A stretch of DNA of 64,000 nucleotides. Origin: Stieleria sedimenti. Lineage in GTDB: Bacteria; Planctomycetota; Planctomycetia; Pirellulales; Pirellulaceae. Shown piece by piece: positions 37,127 to 45,929 of the stretch (position 1 is the stretch's first letter; every line of letters begins with the position of its first letter). The translations under genes and the position numbers were made by a program. The notes beneath the pieces are model-generated. The model saw only the letters and a list, made by a program, of their open reading frames with translations, was not told where the DNA came from and did no database searches. The stretch spans positions 21,718-85,717 of the forward strand of contig NZ_JANZKV010000031.1 in the NCBI RefSeq assembly GCF_025060895.1, written 5' to 3'.

Positions 37127-38356
37127 CTATGCCGTTTGTAATTCTTCTTTGGGGCCAAAGAACTCGTAACGCACGCGAGCCTCATCGACTCCCAGTTCTT
37201 GCAAGCAGGCGTGAATGTTCTGCATGAACGGCTTGGGGCCACAGAAGTAGAAATCTGCGTCCTTAAACGGAGTCCACTGGCGAAGCAGCTCGGTGGTGAC
37301 GAACCCGACGTCGTCACACCTCTTGTTTTCGACATCGCCATCGAGCGGCGCGTCGTACAAGACTTTCACGTGCATGTTGGAACTGAGCGTTGCGAGGTTT
37401 CTAACCTCATCGGCGAACGCATGCACGCCGCCGTTGCGTGCCGCTTGCAGGAAGTAGATGGGTGCGTCCGGGTTGGCATGCACGATCGACTTCGCCATCG
37501 ACAGCAGCGGCGTCACTCCGATCCCGCCGGCTAGTAAGACAACCGGTCGGCCATCGGCGTTGTCAGGGTTGATCGTGAACTCGCCACAGGGCGGTCCAAC
37601 CTGCAAGTGATGCCCTTCTTCAATCGCATCGTGCAAGTGATTCGATATCAAACCTGCGGGTGCATCTTCGCTAAGTTTTCCTTCGCGTTTGACGCTGATG
37701 CGGAAGTGCGGCTCGCCGACTCGATCGGACAGGCTGTAGTTTCGCGGCGAAGTCGGCGTGTGTGGATGGTCGATGTGGACGGTGATGTACTGGCCCGGTT
37801 TGAATGGCGGCAAGGGACCTTCGTCCTCGGGTTTCAAGTAAAACGACGTCACGACATCACTTTCGGGAACCTTTTTGGCAACCACAAACGTTCGCGTGCC
37901 ATTCCAACCGCCCGGTGCGGACGCTTGTTCTGCGTAGATTGCGCCTTCACGACCGATGAAGAGATCGGCGAGGAACCCGTAGGCTTCGGCTACCGCTTCG
38001 ATGATTTCTTCGCTCGCTCCGTCGCCCATCACATCCTTGATTGCACCCAGCAGATTGCTGCCGACGATCGGATAGTGCTCCGCCTTGATGCCCAGCGACA
38101 CATGTTTTTGAGCGATCAGTTCAACGGCCGGCATCAGCACGGCGGGGTTGTCGATGTGAGTGAAGTAGGCACAGATCGCACCGGCCAAGGCCTTTTGTTG
38201 ACCACCAGAATGCTGGTGAGCTTGGTTGAAAAACGCCTAGACCTCGGGGTTGGCCTCGAACATCCGCTCGTAGAAACGGCGGGTGATGGTTTCCGCGTTG
38301 GCGGCGACCAAAGGCGTGATTTCCTTGACGATTCGGACGGTCTTGTCGCTCAGCAT
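37127..38356 (-). pseudogene. hmp: Flavohaemoglobin hmp interrupted by an in-frame amber codon
   Basis: From ATG 38356 ([20 protein letters not shown]) the reading frame is that of a normal flavohaemoglobin of about 409 codons, but codon 40 is TAG (38237-38239): ...[23 protein letters not shown].... No frame change is needed to continue. The rest is intact: proximal His in [17 protein letters not shown] motif RNYSLSD, NAD motif [14 protein letters not shown], and the C-terminal YFCGPKPFM. Such sites usually hold Lys (AAG), one base away. Read-through, amber suppression, or a sequencing error are alternatives; an internal start at TTG 38188 would leave a globin without its first helices. Hmp normally converts NO plus oxygen to nitrate. 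Confidence 0.9.
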
Positions 38357-38690
38357 GTCGTTGGTTTCTGCAGGGAATGTGGAGGGAGATCGCGGTGGAT
38401 CCTTAAACATGCACCCAAAGGTATAGAATAAAATGTTGACGTCAAGGCGTATGTTGTTGTCCAGCCGGATTTCGTCGTAGAAGGCGTCCGGGGCCGAAAT
38501 GTGCTTCTCCAAACTGCCGAATCCAACGCGATCACCTCAGCTGCGAGGCGAGCGAGACGAGACCTGTCTCGCCGTTTGGTCGGGGACTCCGTTCGGGTTA
38601 TCATGTTCCTTTGCCCCAGGGCAATCACGCCCACGCTTGGCGAGTGGCCCACCGTCCGCCACATCCTCTCTCCACGACAAACACGCCGCC
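38357..38690. other. Divergent intergenic region between hmp and the beta-helix gene
   Basis: 334 bases. An AT-rich stretch near 38420-38450 (ttgacgtcaa then attctatacc on the minus strand) could be the hmp promoter, but no canonical spacing was found. A short gagacgagacctgtctcg palindrome lies near 38550. Confidence 0.45.
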
Positions 38691-39851
38691 ATGAATCGAC
38701 GCATCTGCTGTCTCACCGTTCTGGTTTCTTGCTGGCTGGGGGCTATTGAGCAAAGCCGCGGCGGAGACGCGATCATTGATGCCGCCGCGTTTGCGACGTT
38801 GCAGCAGGCCGTCGACGCGATTCCGCAATCCGGGGGCGTGCTGAAAATTCCGCCCGGAACGTATGAACTCGGTGAACCGCTTCGCATCAAGACCGGAGAC
38901 ACCCGCATCGAAGGTTCCGGGACGGCGACGCATCTGGTCAACAAGAACACGGAGGGGAAACCGGCCATCCTGATCGAACATCCGGATTGGGTCGGGAAAA
39001 AAGTCTCCTCCGCGGACCGGCTGTGGCGGGTCAATCTGGCCAATTTTCGGGTGACCGGAAACGAACACAGCGGTGCCGGGATCGAGGCCCGTTACATCGA
39101 AGAGATTTTGGTGCAGGGTGTCAGCAGCAGCTATCACGGCGGCGACGGATTGCGGTTGTACTTCTGTTACGAAGACCCGCGCGTCAGCGATTGTCTGTTC
39201 ACCTACAACAAACGTTGCGGTATTTCGATCGAAGGGTGCCACGACATCATCGTCTCGGCCAATCAGTTTGAAGAGAACCAAGACGGGCTGCGTTGCATCG
39301 ATTCATTCAATTTGACGATGAGTGGCAACAACCTGGACGATCATTTGGGGGACGGAGTCGTGATTGAAAACACCTACGGATCCGTCGTCGCCAGCAACAT
39401 GATCGAAGAGTGCCAGGGATGGGGGATCGTGTTGGACCGAGATTGTTACGGCATCACCCTGTCGGCCAACGTGATCGCGCACGAGTTCACCGGCGGAATC
39501 GATTTACGCGACGCACACGGATGCGCGATCTCGGCCAACACCTTCACCATCGTCAAACAGGTGGGCGTGGCGGTTCGCAAGGAATCCGGCAGCATCACGA
39601 TCAGCGCCAACAACTTCAGTGACACCTGGGTCGGAAACGACGAGAACGGTAAGCCGCTCAGGAAACGCGATCCCGTGGCCAGCAAGACGGAACAAAATCC
39701 GAACGAAGCGGCAGGCATTCTGCTGGAAGACTGCACGGCCGTCGTGATCTCGGGCAACCTCTTCTCCGGGCTGGTCGGTGAAGCGGTGCGGCAGGAGGGG
39801 GATTGCACGAAAGTTCTCGTTCACGGCAACGGATTGCAAGAACTGGAATAA
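38691..39851 (+). CDS. Secreted right-handed parallel beta-helix protein
   Basis: 386 residues with a signal peptide (MNRRICCLTVLVSCWLGAIEQSRGG). The opening FATLQQAVDAIPQSGGVLKIPPGTYEL is typical of pectate-lyase-like beta-helix proteins, and many coil repeats follow with NxF/NxI stacking turns (ISIEGCHDIIVSANQFEEN, LTMSGNNLDDH, SVVASNMIEEC, ITLSANVIAHE, CAISANTFTIV). No catalytic residues could be assigned; substrates of such proteins are polysaccharides or none. ATG 38691 is chosen because it starts the signal peptide. Confidence 0.85.
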   Translation: MNRRICCLTVLVSCWLGAIEQSRGGDAIIDAAAFATLQQAVDAIPQSGGVLKIPPGTYELGEPLRIKTGDTRIEGSGTATHLVNKNTEGKPAILIEHPDWVGKKVSSADRLWRVNLANFRVTGNEHSGAGIEARYIEEILVQGVSSSYHGGDGLRLYFCYEDPRVSDCLFTYNKRCGISIEGCHDIIVSANQFEENQDGLRCIDSFNLTMSGNNLDDHLGDGVVIENTYGSVVASNMIEECQGWGIVLDRDCYGITLSANVIAHEFTGGIDLRDAHGCAISANTFTIVKQVGVAVRKESGSITISANNFSDTWVGNDENGKPLRKRDPVASKTEQNPNEAAGILLEDCTAVVISGNLFSGLVGEAVRQEGDCTKVLVHGNGLQELE

Positions 39852-39863
39852 CTGGGTGCTCCC

Positions 39864-40013
39864 GCAAAAAGGGGACGGGGGTTTTATTCACATCAGGGGT
39901 GAAGTGAATGCCGCGATTGACCGTTCGACCTCCCCTCGCTTCGCTCGACCCTCCTGCCAGGAGGGTGACTTTATTGATCAAAGAGGCCTGACCCCTTTTT
40001 CGCGGTCTAGCGG
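39864..40013. repeat. Palindromic element related to the CTAGTGCT family
   Basis: Left end aaaaaggggacggggg, right end ggcctgacccctttttcgcggtctag, with a divergent interior that contains a second small palindrome (ctcccctcgcttcgctcgaccctcc). The right end shares the dccccttttt-cgcgg-ctag layout of the other copies. It overlaps the last codons of the gene at 39978. Confidence 0.55.
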
Positions 40014-40445
40014 GTGTCGCGTCAATTTGATTGGGGCAACGTTCCAGCGACGTCGGATCCAGTTGATCGATTTGAAAACGGGCGGGATGCCGGCAAGCTT
40101 TTTTTCCAGATGATGCTTGCCGGGAAAATTGAGCATCAAAATGCCGACCAGAATGGTCAACAGCCCCTGCCCGGGAAGGACCAGCATCACCAGCCCCGCG
40201 ACGATCAGGATCCCACCGATGAGGTTCTTGGCCAGCAATCCCGTCCAACGCAATACGGGATGCCGATCGGCAAAAAGTGTTCGTGGCCGATGATCACCGA
40301 CGAAGTAGTCCGCGGGGATTTTTAGAACCAGCCACGGTGCAATCAGCAAGCAGCCGAAGAACAGCACGCCAGAGACCGCGGCGATCCAGGCCATCGCAAC
40401 CTTGTGATCCTGCAGGAAGGCAATCAAGCTGCACCGTTCTGGCAT
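39978..40445 (-). CDS. Small membrane protein with PGPGW-like hydrophobic hairpin
   Basis: 155 residues. Hydrophobic segments at about 18-45 (WIAAVSGVLFFGCLLIAPWLVL) and 75-110 (IGGILIVAGLVMLVLPGQGLLTILVGILML) surround a Pro-Gly turn like that of the PGPGW transmembrane family. The tail FPGKHHLEKKLAGIP is conserved in character. The last ten codons (LDREKGVRPL) are read from the end of the repeat element at 39864-40013, so the original C-terminus has been replaced or extended by the element. Function unknown. Confidence 0.7.
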   Translation of the reverse strand: MPERCSLIAFLQDHKVAMAWIAAVSGVLFFGCLLIAPWLVLKIPADYFVGDHRPRTLFADRHPVLRWTGLLAKNLIGGILIVAGLVMLVLPGQGLLTILVGILMLNFPGKHHLEKKLAGIPPVFKSINWIRRRWNVAPIKLTRHPLDREKGVRPL

Positions 40446-40720
40446 GTGGAGGAAAGAACGCCGCGGGTGAGGACCGTTCCTTTGGCGGGAAAATCGTATT
40501 GATCGGAGATTCGATGGACGCTGTCAATCCTTGGTGATTTCGTGGGCGGCAATCGAGACGATGCCAAGAAGTCGGCCGGTTCGGCGAAAGGCAATTTCGG
40601 CATCCCGTTGGGACTTTCCCAGATTTTTGCCACGCCGTGATCGATCTGCGGGACATTTTGTGCTAACACAGATTGCTCAGGTACGTGATTGACCACTATC
40701 AGCCAGCCCCGGAGCGAGTG

Positions 40721-41260
40721 ATGAGAACTTTTTTTCTAACGGTATTGATTTGCGTCGCGAGCCCCACGGTACAGGCCCAAGATGCAGCGCCGACTCCCTC
40801 GAAAGAGCACGCCTACTTGGCGAAAACTGCCGGCACCCGAAGCGGCACGATGAAAGTTTGGCCGCAAGGACCTAGCAGCGACGCGATGGAATTCCCGTTC
40901 ACCGAAACCAACGCCGTGGTTCTCGGTGGCAACTGGGTGGAAACCGAATTTCAGGCGGGGCCATACAAAGGACATGGGATGAACGGGTACGATCCCATCA
41001 AGAAGAAATACATTGGGACCTGGGCGAACAACATGTCGCCCTATTTGGCAGTGATGGAGGGAACGTACGATGAAGCGAAGCACGAACTAACGATGTACTT
41101 TGACGACATCGATCCGGCGACCAACCAGCCAGAGAAAATGAAGTCTGTCATAAAGGATGTTTCTGGCGAGCCCTCGACGATGACGATGTACAAAAAAGGT
41201 GACAAGGCGGATGATTGGGTGAAGTCCTTCGTCTTGACTTACGAAATAAAGCAGAAATGA
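40721..41260 (+). CDS. Secreted DUF1579 domain protein
   Basis: 179 residues from ATG 40721, chosen because it starts a signal peptide (MRTFFLTVLICVASPTVQAQ). The mature part fits DUF1579: KEHAYLAKTAGTRSGTMKVW, GGNWVETEFQAGPYKGHGMNGYDPIKKKYIGTWANNM and a following eight-strand calycin-like series. The role is unknown, perhaps ligand binding in the periplasm. Confidence 0.82.
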   Translation: MRTFFLTVLICVASPTVQAQDAAPTPSKEHAYLAKTAGTRSGTMKVWPQGPSSDAMEFPFTETNAVVLGGNWVETEFQAGPYKGHGMNGYDPIKKKYIGTWANNMSPYLAVMEGTYDEAKHELTMYFDDIDPATNQPEKMKSVIKDVSGEPSTMTMYKKGDKADDWVKSFVLTYEIKQK

Positions 41261-41299
41261 CAAGCCGATGGTCGACTGGAACGGGATGCCGACAATAGC

Positions 41300-42193
41300 G
41301 TGAATGGATTACATCGAGACCCGACGGTGGCGTTCCAATCGGCGGATCGCGCCGAGTGCATGGAACTGCGATTCGTGCTCGAGGCCGCCGGGATAGCGGC
41401 CCGAGTGGAGGTGCAGCAGGGACAATGGTTGCTGATCGTCGGGGCTGGGGATCTGGCCGAGGCGGAAGCGGAACTTGACGCCTACCGCCGTGAAAACGAG
41501 TCGCGTTCCACGGCGGCGATACCGGTCGCGCCGGTCTATGACGGTGCGACCGCGGGAGTGATTGCTTATGCGGCGTTGGTCACGCTGATCGCCCTGGCGA
41601 CGCTGCCTTGGGGGTTGGGGCTGGACCTCTTCACGCCGGGCGAGATGCGGGCCGAAAAGGTGCTGGCGGGAGACGGATGGCGGACGGTGACGGCATTGAC
41701 CCTACACGTCGACGAAGGGCACGTGGCCTCAAACCTGTTGTTCGGGATCCTGTTCGGATTCCTCGCCGGTCGTGCCGTCGGTGGCGGCGTCGGCTGGCTC
41801 ACGATCGTGTTGGCGGGAGCCCTGGGCAATCTGCTCAACGCGATCGTCCAGCAACCCGAACACACTTCGGTGGGCGCTTCGACCGCCGTCTTCGCCGCGC
41901 TCGGATTGCTGGTCGCCAATGCCTTGCGGCCGAGAGTGTCCAGCCACGAAAGCCTGCTGCGTCGTTGGCGACCGCTGGTCGGCGGCCTGATGCTGCTCGG
42001 CCTGGTCGGCGTTGGGGGCGAGCGGACCGATGTCACCGCTCATGTGACCGGGTTTTTGGCAGGACTGCTGTTGGGTGCCATCAGCAGTCGCCTGCCGGCG
42101 CACTGGCTGGCCGACGAAAAAGTCCAATGGTTGGCCGGATTGGCCACGATCGTGGTGGTGTCGATCGCCTGGGTCATGGCGCTGCGCGAATGA
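41300..42193 (+). CDS. Rhomboid family intramembrane serine protease
   Basis: 297 residues from GTG 41300. The N-terminal 75 residues look like a DUF2007-type ferredoxin-like fold (ECMELRFVLEAAGIAARVE). Six or seven helices follow with the rhomboid active site: serine in VGASTAVFAALG, histidine in DVTAHVTGFLAGLL, and HVASNLLFGILFG replacing the usual HxxxN motif. It cleaves substrates within the membrane; targets are unknown. A longer start or a different short one cannot be excluded. Confidence 0.85.
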   Translation: MNGLHRDPTVAFQSADRAECMELRFVLEAAGIAARVEVQQGQWLLIVGAGDLAEAEAELDAYRRENESRSTAAIPVAPVYDGATAGVIAYAALVTLIALATLPWGLGLDLFTPGEMRAEKVLAGDGWRTVTALTLHVDEGHVASNLLFGILFGFLAGRAVGGGVGWLTIVLAGALGNLLNAIVQQPEHTSVGASTAVFAALGLLVANALRPRVSSHESLLRRWRPLVGGLMLLGLVGVGGERTDVTAHVTGFLAGLLLGAISSRLPAHWLADEKVQWLAGLATIVVVSIAWVMALRE

Positions 42194-42265
42194 GCAGCAA
42201 AGGATTTTGAAGTGGCAGAATGATCCGGGGCAGACACAGCGGCATGCACAGCATGCCCTACGCGG

Positions 42266-43882
42266 CTAAAGGGTCTCGCTCCAATTTGTGAAAAGTTGAT
42301 CCACCAGCACTTCTCGTCCGGCACTTCCCTGCTCTGCCTCGGCACCGGCAGACGATTCCGATTCCCCAAACTCCGCCCGCGCCGACGGCGACGTGTGGTC
42401 GCTGCCCAATGCCTGAGACGACATCACATCGGAACTGTCGCTCGGTGAATGGACGGTTGCGGGCGTCGTCTCCTGGATGAAGGGAACACCATGATAAAGT
42501 AGTACTATGTTGGGAGTTTGAATCGGACCGGTCGTGACGCAAAAGCAGATGAGGGGATAGCGCGAACCGGAGTTATGACGCCCATTCCACTCGCCCGAGA
42601 GCGGGGTCAATTTCCCGTACTGACTCGGCTGGCCGTACTGGACGTAGTGGTCAGCGGCTCCACCGGAAAACGAATCCTTCAAGTGAAACAGGGACACATC
42701 GGGCTGGTACAACCCGATCTTGTCGATCCCCGTACTGTACCAATCACCGACCAAGGGCTGCCAATCAGAACTGGCAGGGCCGAAGGCAAAGTAATGATCC
42801 GCTGCGCCACCGGAGAGATCGTTCTTGAGATGGAACTGAGAGCCGTCTTGCCGGAACAATCCGACGGTATCGATGGCGTCGCCGTCCCAATCGCCGGCGA
42901 GTGGTATCCACCCCGTTGCACCACTGGGGCCGAAGGCGAAAAAGTGGTCCGCTGCGCCGCCACGCAACGAATCAATCAAATGAAAGCGTGACTCACCCGG
43001 CTGATAAAGACCCACGGTGTCCACGCCGTCTCCGTCCCAGTCGCCGGACATTGGAATCCAACCCGCGTTGCCAGATGGGCCGAAGGCGAAGAGATGATCC
43101 GCATTCCCCGGAGCGATCGAGTTTTTCAAATGAAACACTCCCGTCCGGCTGTTATACAAACCGACGGTATCGAACCCATCGCCATCCCAATCACCCGTGA
43201 CGGGCAACCACTCGGTAGAGCGGCCGGGGCCAAATGTCGTCGACTGATCAATGCTATCGTCGTATTTGGACCCCTTCAATTCGAAAGTCGACGAGACCTG
43301 ATTAAACAGCCCGATCGAATCTTCCGCGCCGTCCGATCCGACGTCCCCGCGGATAACGAAGGAGGTCAGCGGTTCACTGGAATCGTTTGATCCAATCGTT
43401 ACCGTCCCGCGTTTGGCGCCGACTTGATTCGTCAGCATTTCGATCTTCAGCGATAACCAATGACCCGGGCGAACGATTTGGGTCACGTTGGCGCCCGGCC
43501 AGGCGGAACCCTCGTGCACCAGGCGGAATCCATCGGGCACTTCGACATCGCCGAGCACCAGATCGCTGTCGCCGGAATTGTAGATCTCAAATTCGCGATC
43601 CGGGCGGTCCTCTCCTCGTTCCAACCAACCGAAATACATGCCCGTCGGCTCGGCGGAGTCGGTTCCGTCCGATCCCAGTACTCGGCCATTAAACGCCACA
43701 AAGATTTCTGGTTCGGCCACCGTCGCCGCCGGCAGGCTTTCCGCTCCGAAATCATTTACGACAAAGGAATCCGTTTCCGGCACAGACTGCGACATCTCGC
43801 TGACCGGCAGGATCGATGCAGCTAGCAGAGCCCTTCTTTCGAGTGACTCGACACCTAAATTACGACGGGAGGTGCTGATCAA
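42266..43882 (-). CDS. Extracellular FG-GAP/VCBS-type repeat protein with LEPR-XLL-like signal
   Basis: 538 residues. The N-terminus has the planctomycete sorting motif form (NLGVESLERRALLAA), related to LEPR-XLL signals of very large secreted proteins. Residues about 60-180 form an Ig-like/choice-of-anchor domain (YNSGDSDLVLGDVEV). Five repeats of about 50 residues follow, each with GDWDGDGxDTVGLY-type calcium loops and FHLKxSxxGGAADHxFAFG. The C-terminal 110 residues are polar and end in VDQLFTNWSETL. It is probably surface-exposed. The fifth repeat is degenerate (WYSTGIDKIGLY). Confidence 0.8.
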   Translation of the reverse strand: MISTSRRNLGVESLERRALLAASILPVSEMSQSVPETDSFVVNDFGAESLPAATVAEPEIFVAFNGRVLGSDGTDSAEPTGMYFGWLERGEDRPDREFEIYNSGDSDLVLGDVEVPDGFRLVHEGSAWPGANVTQIVRPGHWLSLKIEMLTNQVGAKRGTVTIGSNDSSEPLTSFVIRGDVGSDGAEDSIGLFNQVSSTFELKGSKYDDSIDQSTTFGPGRSTEWLPVTGDWDGDGFDTVGLYNSRTGVFHLKNSIAPGNADHLFAFGPSGNAGWIPMSGDWDGDGVDTVGLYQPGESRFHLIDSLRGGAADHFFAFGPSGATGWIPLAGDWDGDAIDTVGLFRQDGSQFHLKNDLSGGAADHYFAFGPASSDWQPLVGDWYSTGIDKIGLYQPDVSLFHLKDSFSGGAADHYVQYGQPSQYGKLTPLSGEWNGRHNSGSRYPLICFCVTTGPIQTPNIVLLYHGVPFIQETTPATVHSPSDSSDVMSSQALGSDHTSPSARAEFGESESSAGAEAEQGSAGREVLVDQLFTNWSETL

Positions 43883-44112
43883 CAGATTGTACTTGGGGCT
43901 TCAGGAATGCGATTCAGTACGAACACGCGACTCTGGCGTGCACCTTCCCCGGACAGCCGAGAGTATGGAGAAAACCATCGCCTGTGACCGGCGTCCCACG
44001 CGATGCTGCCGGGGGCCGACATGCTAATCAAGACACCCCGGTTAGTCTATTCGCGGAAGAACAGATCCCACACTTCTTCAAATGGACGAATAGAATTCCG
44101 CTCGATTACTTG
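43883..44112. other. Upstream region of the FG-GAP gene, no gene seen
   Basis: No reading frame with coding character. It precedes two repeat elements, so the space from 43883 to 44424 holds no gene. Confidence 0.5.
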
Positions 44113-44186
44113 ACCCACGGATGGCAGCGCGAACCCACGGATTTCTTGCACCCTGTCATCCGTGGGCTCGCGCTGCTATCCGTGGG
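44113..44186. repeat. CCCACGGATGGCAGCG palindromic repeat, second copy
   Basis: Matches the interior of the element at 6075-6204 (cccacggatggcagcgcgaa, then ccgtgggctcgcgctg) but lacks its GAAGTTACCA termini. A shorter gtaa/ttac flank may be a remnant. Confidence 0.75.
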
Positions 44187-44254
44187 GATTATTCTCGATG
44201 AATAGCCCGGTAAGATTGCTGGAGTGCTACGTCAAAATTAAATATGCCAGAGCA

Positions 44255-44409
44255 CTAGTGCTTCATCCAGATTTAATTTTCGGGTTGCGTTTGTCGAGCG
44301 GAAAAGGGGTCAGGTACCAAAAACCAAATGGCCCGCAGGGTGCTTCGCATTTTTGGTACCTGACCCCTTTTCCGCGGCACCCCAAGTTTAAAAGTTGACG
44401 AAGCACTAG
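44255..44409. repeat. Full-length CTAGTGCTTC element with 10-bp terminal inverted repeats
   Basis: 155 bases. Terminal arms CTAGTGCTTC (44255-44264) and GAAGCACTAG (44400-44409) are perfect inverted repeats. The core is an inverted repeat, gcggaaaaggggtcaggtacc ... ggtacctgacccc (44302-44375), with a conserved loop. Related pieces lie at 6004, 35440, 39864 and 46030. The layout suggests a non-autonomous mobile element or a REP-type palindrome moved by a TnpA-REP (RAYT) transposase. Confidence 0.8.
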
Positions 44410-44424
44410 CGGTAACGCGTGCGA

Positions 44425-45846
44425 TCAGCGTTTCGGGCGGAATCGATGCCGGCCCTGCTTGGCGGCTTGATGCGTTTGGACGGTGTCTTGCTCGATCCCC
44501 GGGTCGGCTTGTTCGGCGAGCCAGCGATCGAGTTCGCCGCTGAGCTCGGATTGGATCGCCGCGACGCTGGCGTTGCCGGCCAGATTATTCATCTCGTACG
44601 GATCATCCTGCAGATCAAATACTTCTTCCGTCGGACGCAATTGGTAGCGTTGAATCAATCGCAAGGCTTTGGGATTATCAAACGACTCGAAGACCCAAGT
44701 TTGCCAATAGTGATTGTTCAGTTTTCCGTTGCCCTTGACGCCCATCAAGTGCTTTTCGATGTACAGGTTTTGGTTCTGCAGGTTTCGGATGTAGTGGTAA
44801 CGCCCGTCGCTGATCGATCGGATCGGATACGGGGGACCTTCGGGGACGTTGTTGTGAACACCGTAGACGTATTGGCGGTGTTGATCGGATCGGCCACGCA
44901 GGACCTCTGCAAAGCTCCTGCCGTCGAACTGTTCGGCATCGTGTTCCAATCCGGCGAGGTCCATCAACGTCGGCAACACATCGGCGTATTGGACCAATGC
45001 GTCGGTGCGTCGGCCGGCCGCGACGACGCCCGGCAATCGCGCGATCAAGGCGGTGTGGACGCCGGTGTTGTAATTGGTCCACTTGTTGCCGGGATACTGT
45101 GACCCTTGTTCGGACGAGAACAGCACCAGCGTCTCGTCTGCCTTGCCGCTCGCTTGAAGCGTGTCGAGCAACTCGCCGACTTGGGAGTCCATGTAGGTGA
45201 TTTCGGCCAAATAGGCGCCGAACGCCCGCCGCGTTTCCGGCGTGTCGGCAATGTTCGGTGGCAGCTTCAGCGACTTGGGAGGATACGCGCTGGCGTCGCC
45301 CATCACCCATGGCACGTGGGGTTCGACCAGTGCGACGACCAAACAAAACGGATCCTCGCTTCGCGACATGAATTCGGCCGCGGGATCGATCTGGTGCGGC
45401 TGTGTCGGATCGCGGACGCAGTTTTTATCGAAACCACCGACCGGTTCAAAGGGAAACGCCTGTTGTGGCAGAACGTGCACCTTGCCGGCCAAGCCGATTC
45501 GATACCCCGCCGCGGCCAAGTGATGCGGCATGCTTTCGATGTCGCTGTGGCTGGACGAGTGATTCCAGGCACAGCCGTTTCGCATCGGGTACAGGCCCGA
45601 GTAGAGCTCCGCGCGACAGGGTTGGCACATCGCTTCGGACAGAAACGCCCGGTTGAACGTCAGGCCTTGGCTGGCCAAACGATCCAGGTTCGGCGTCTTT
45701 GCGTTCTGCCCACCGTACAACGGCAGATCGTTGTAGGTGCAATCGTCGGCCAAGATGATTAACACGTTGGGCGGTGCGGCATTGACGGTTCCCGTGACCA
45801 GCGTGCTGAGAAAAGTGACGAGCGAGAAGAGCGTGGAGAGGTTCAT
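44425..45846 (-). CDS. Secreted sulfatase (formylglycine type)
   Basis: 473-residue type I sulfatase with a signal peptide (MNLSTLFSLVTFLSTLVTGTVNA). The active-site motif C74-Q-P-C-R78 in SEAMCQPCRAEL fits C-x-P-x-R, so Cys74 should be converted to formylglycine. Metal ligands are in ILADDC at the N-terminus and in the later FSSEQGSQYPGNKW region. GKVHVLPQQAFPFEP gives further substrate-pocket character. It hydrolyses sulfate esters, probably of algal or host polysaccharides in the periplasm; the anomer and position cannot be predicted. The C-terminal tail is rich in basic residues and ends near a repeat element. Confidence 0.92.
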   Translation of the reverse strand: MNLSTLFSLVTFLSTLVTGTVNAAPPNVLIILADDCTYNDLPLYGGQNAKTPNLDRLASQGLTFNRAFLSEAMCQPCRAELYSGLYPMRNGCAWNHSSSHSDIESMPHHLAAAGYRIGLAGKVHVLPQQAFPFEPVGGFDKNCVRDPTQPHQIDPAAEFMSRSEDPFCLVVALVEPHVPWVMGDASAYPPKSLKLPPNIADTPETRRAFGAYLAEITYMDSQVGELLDTLQASGKADETLVLFSSEQGSQYPGNKWTNYNTGVHTALIARLPGVVAAGRRTDALVQYADVLPTLMDLAGLEHDAEQFDGRSFAEVLRGRSDQHRQYVYGVHNNVPEGPPYPIRSISDGRYHYIRNLQNQNLYIEKHLMGVKGNGKLNNHYWQTWVFESFDNPKALRLIQRYQLRPTEEVFDLQDDPYEMNNLAGNASVAAIQSELSGELDRWLAEQADPGIEQDTVQTHQAAKQGRHRFRPKR

Positions 45847-45929
45847 GAGATGTCGCCGAGGGGAAGGTTAGCGGAGGGAAATCAGTCGGTTCACGCGAGC
45901 ATGCGGGTGGGTGTCGTAGCGGAAATCGC

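Noticed and set aside
38188..38239. Two separate genes at the hmp locus
   Set aside because: The downstream part has no proper start and begins inside the globin domain, and the upstream part ends in mid-helix. Both belong to one flavohaemoglobin frame interrupted by TAG.
42266..43882. Repeats of the FG-GAP protein as a tandem-repeat or CRISPR-like array
   Set aside because: The repeats are in frame, about 150 bases long, and encode calcium-binding protein modules.
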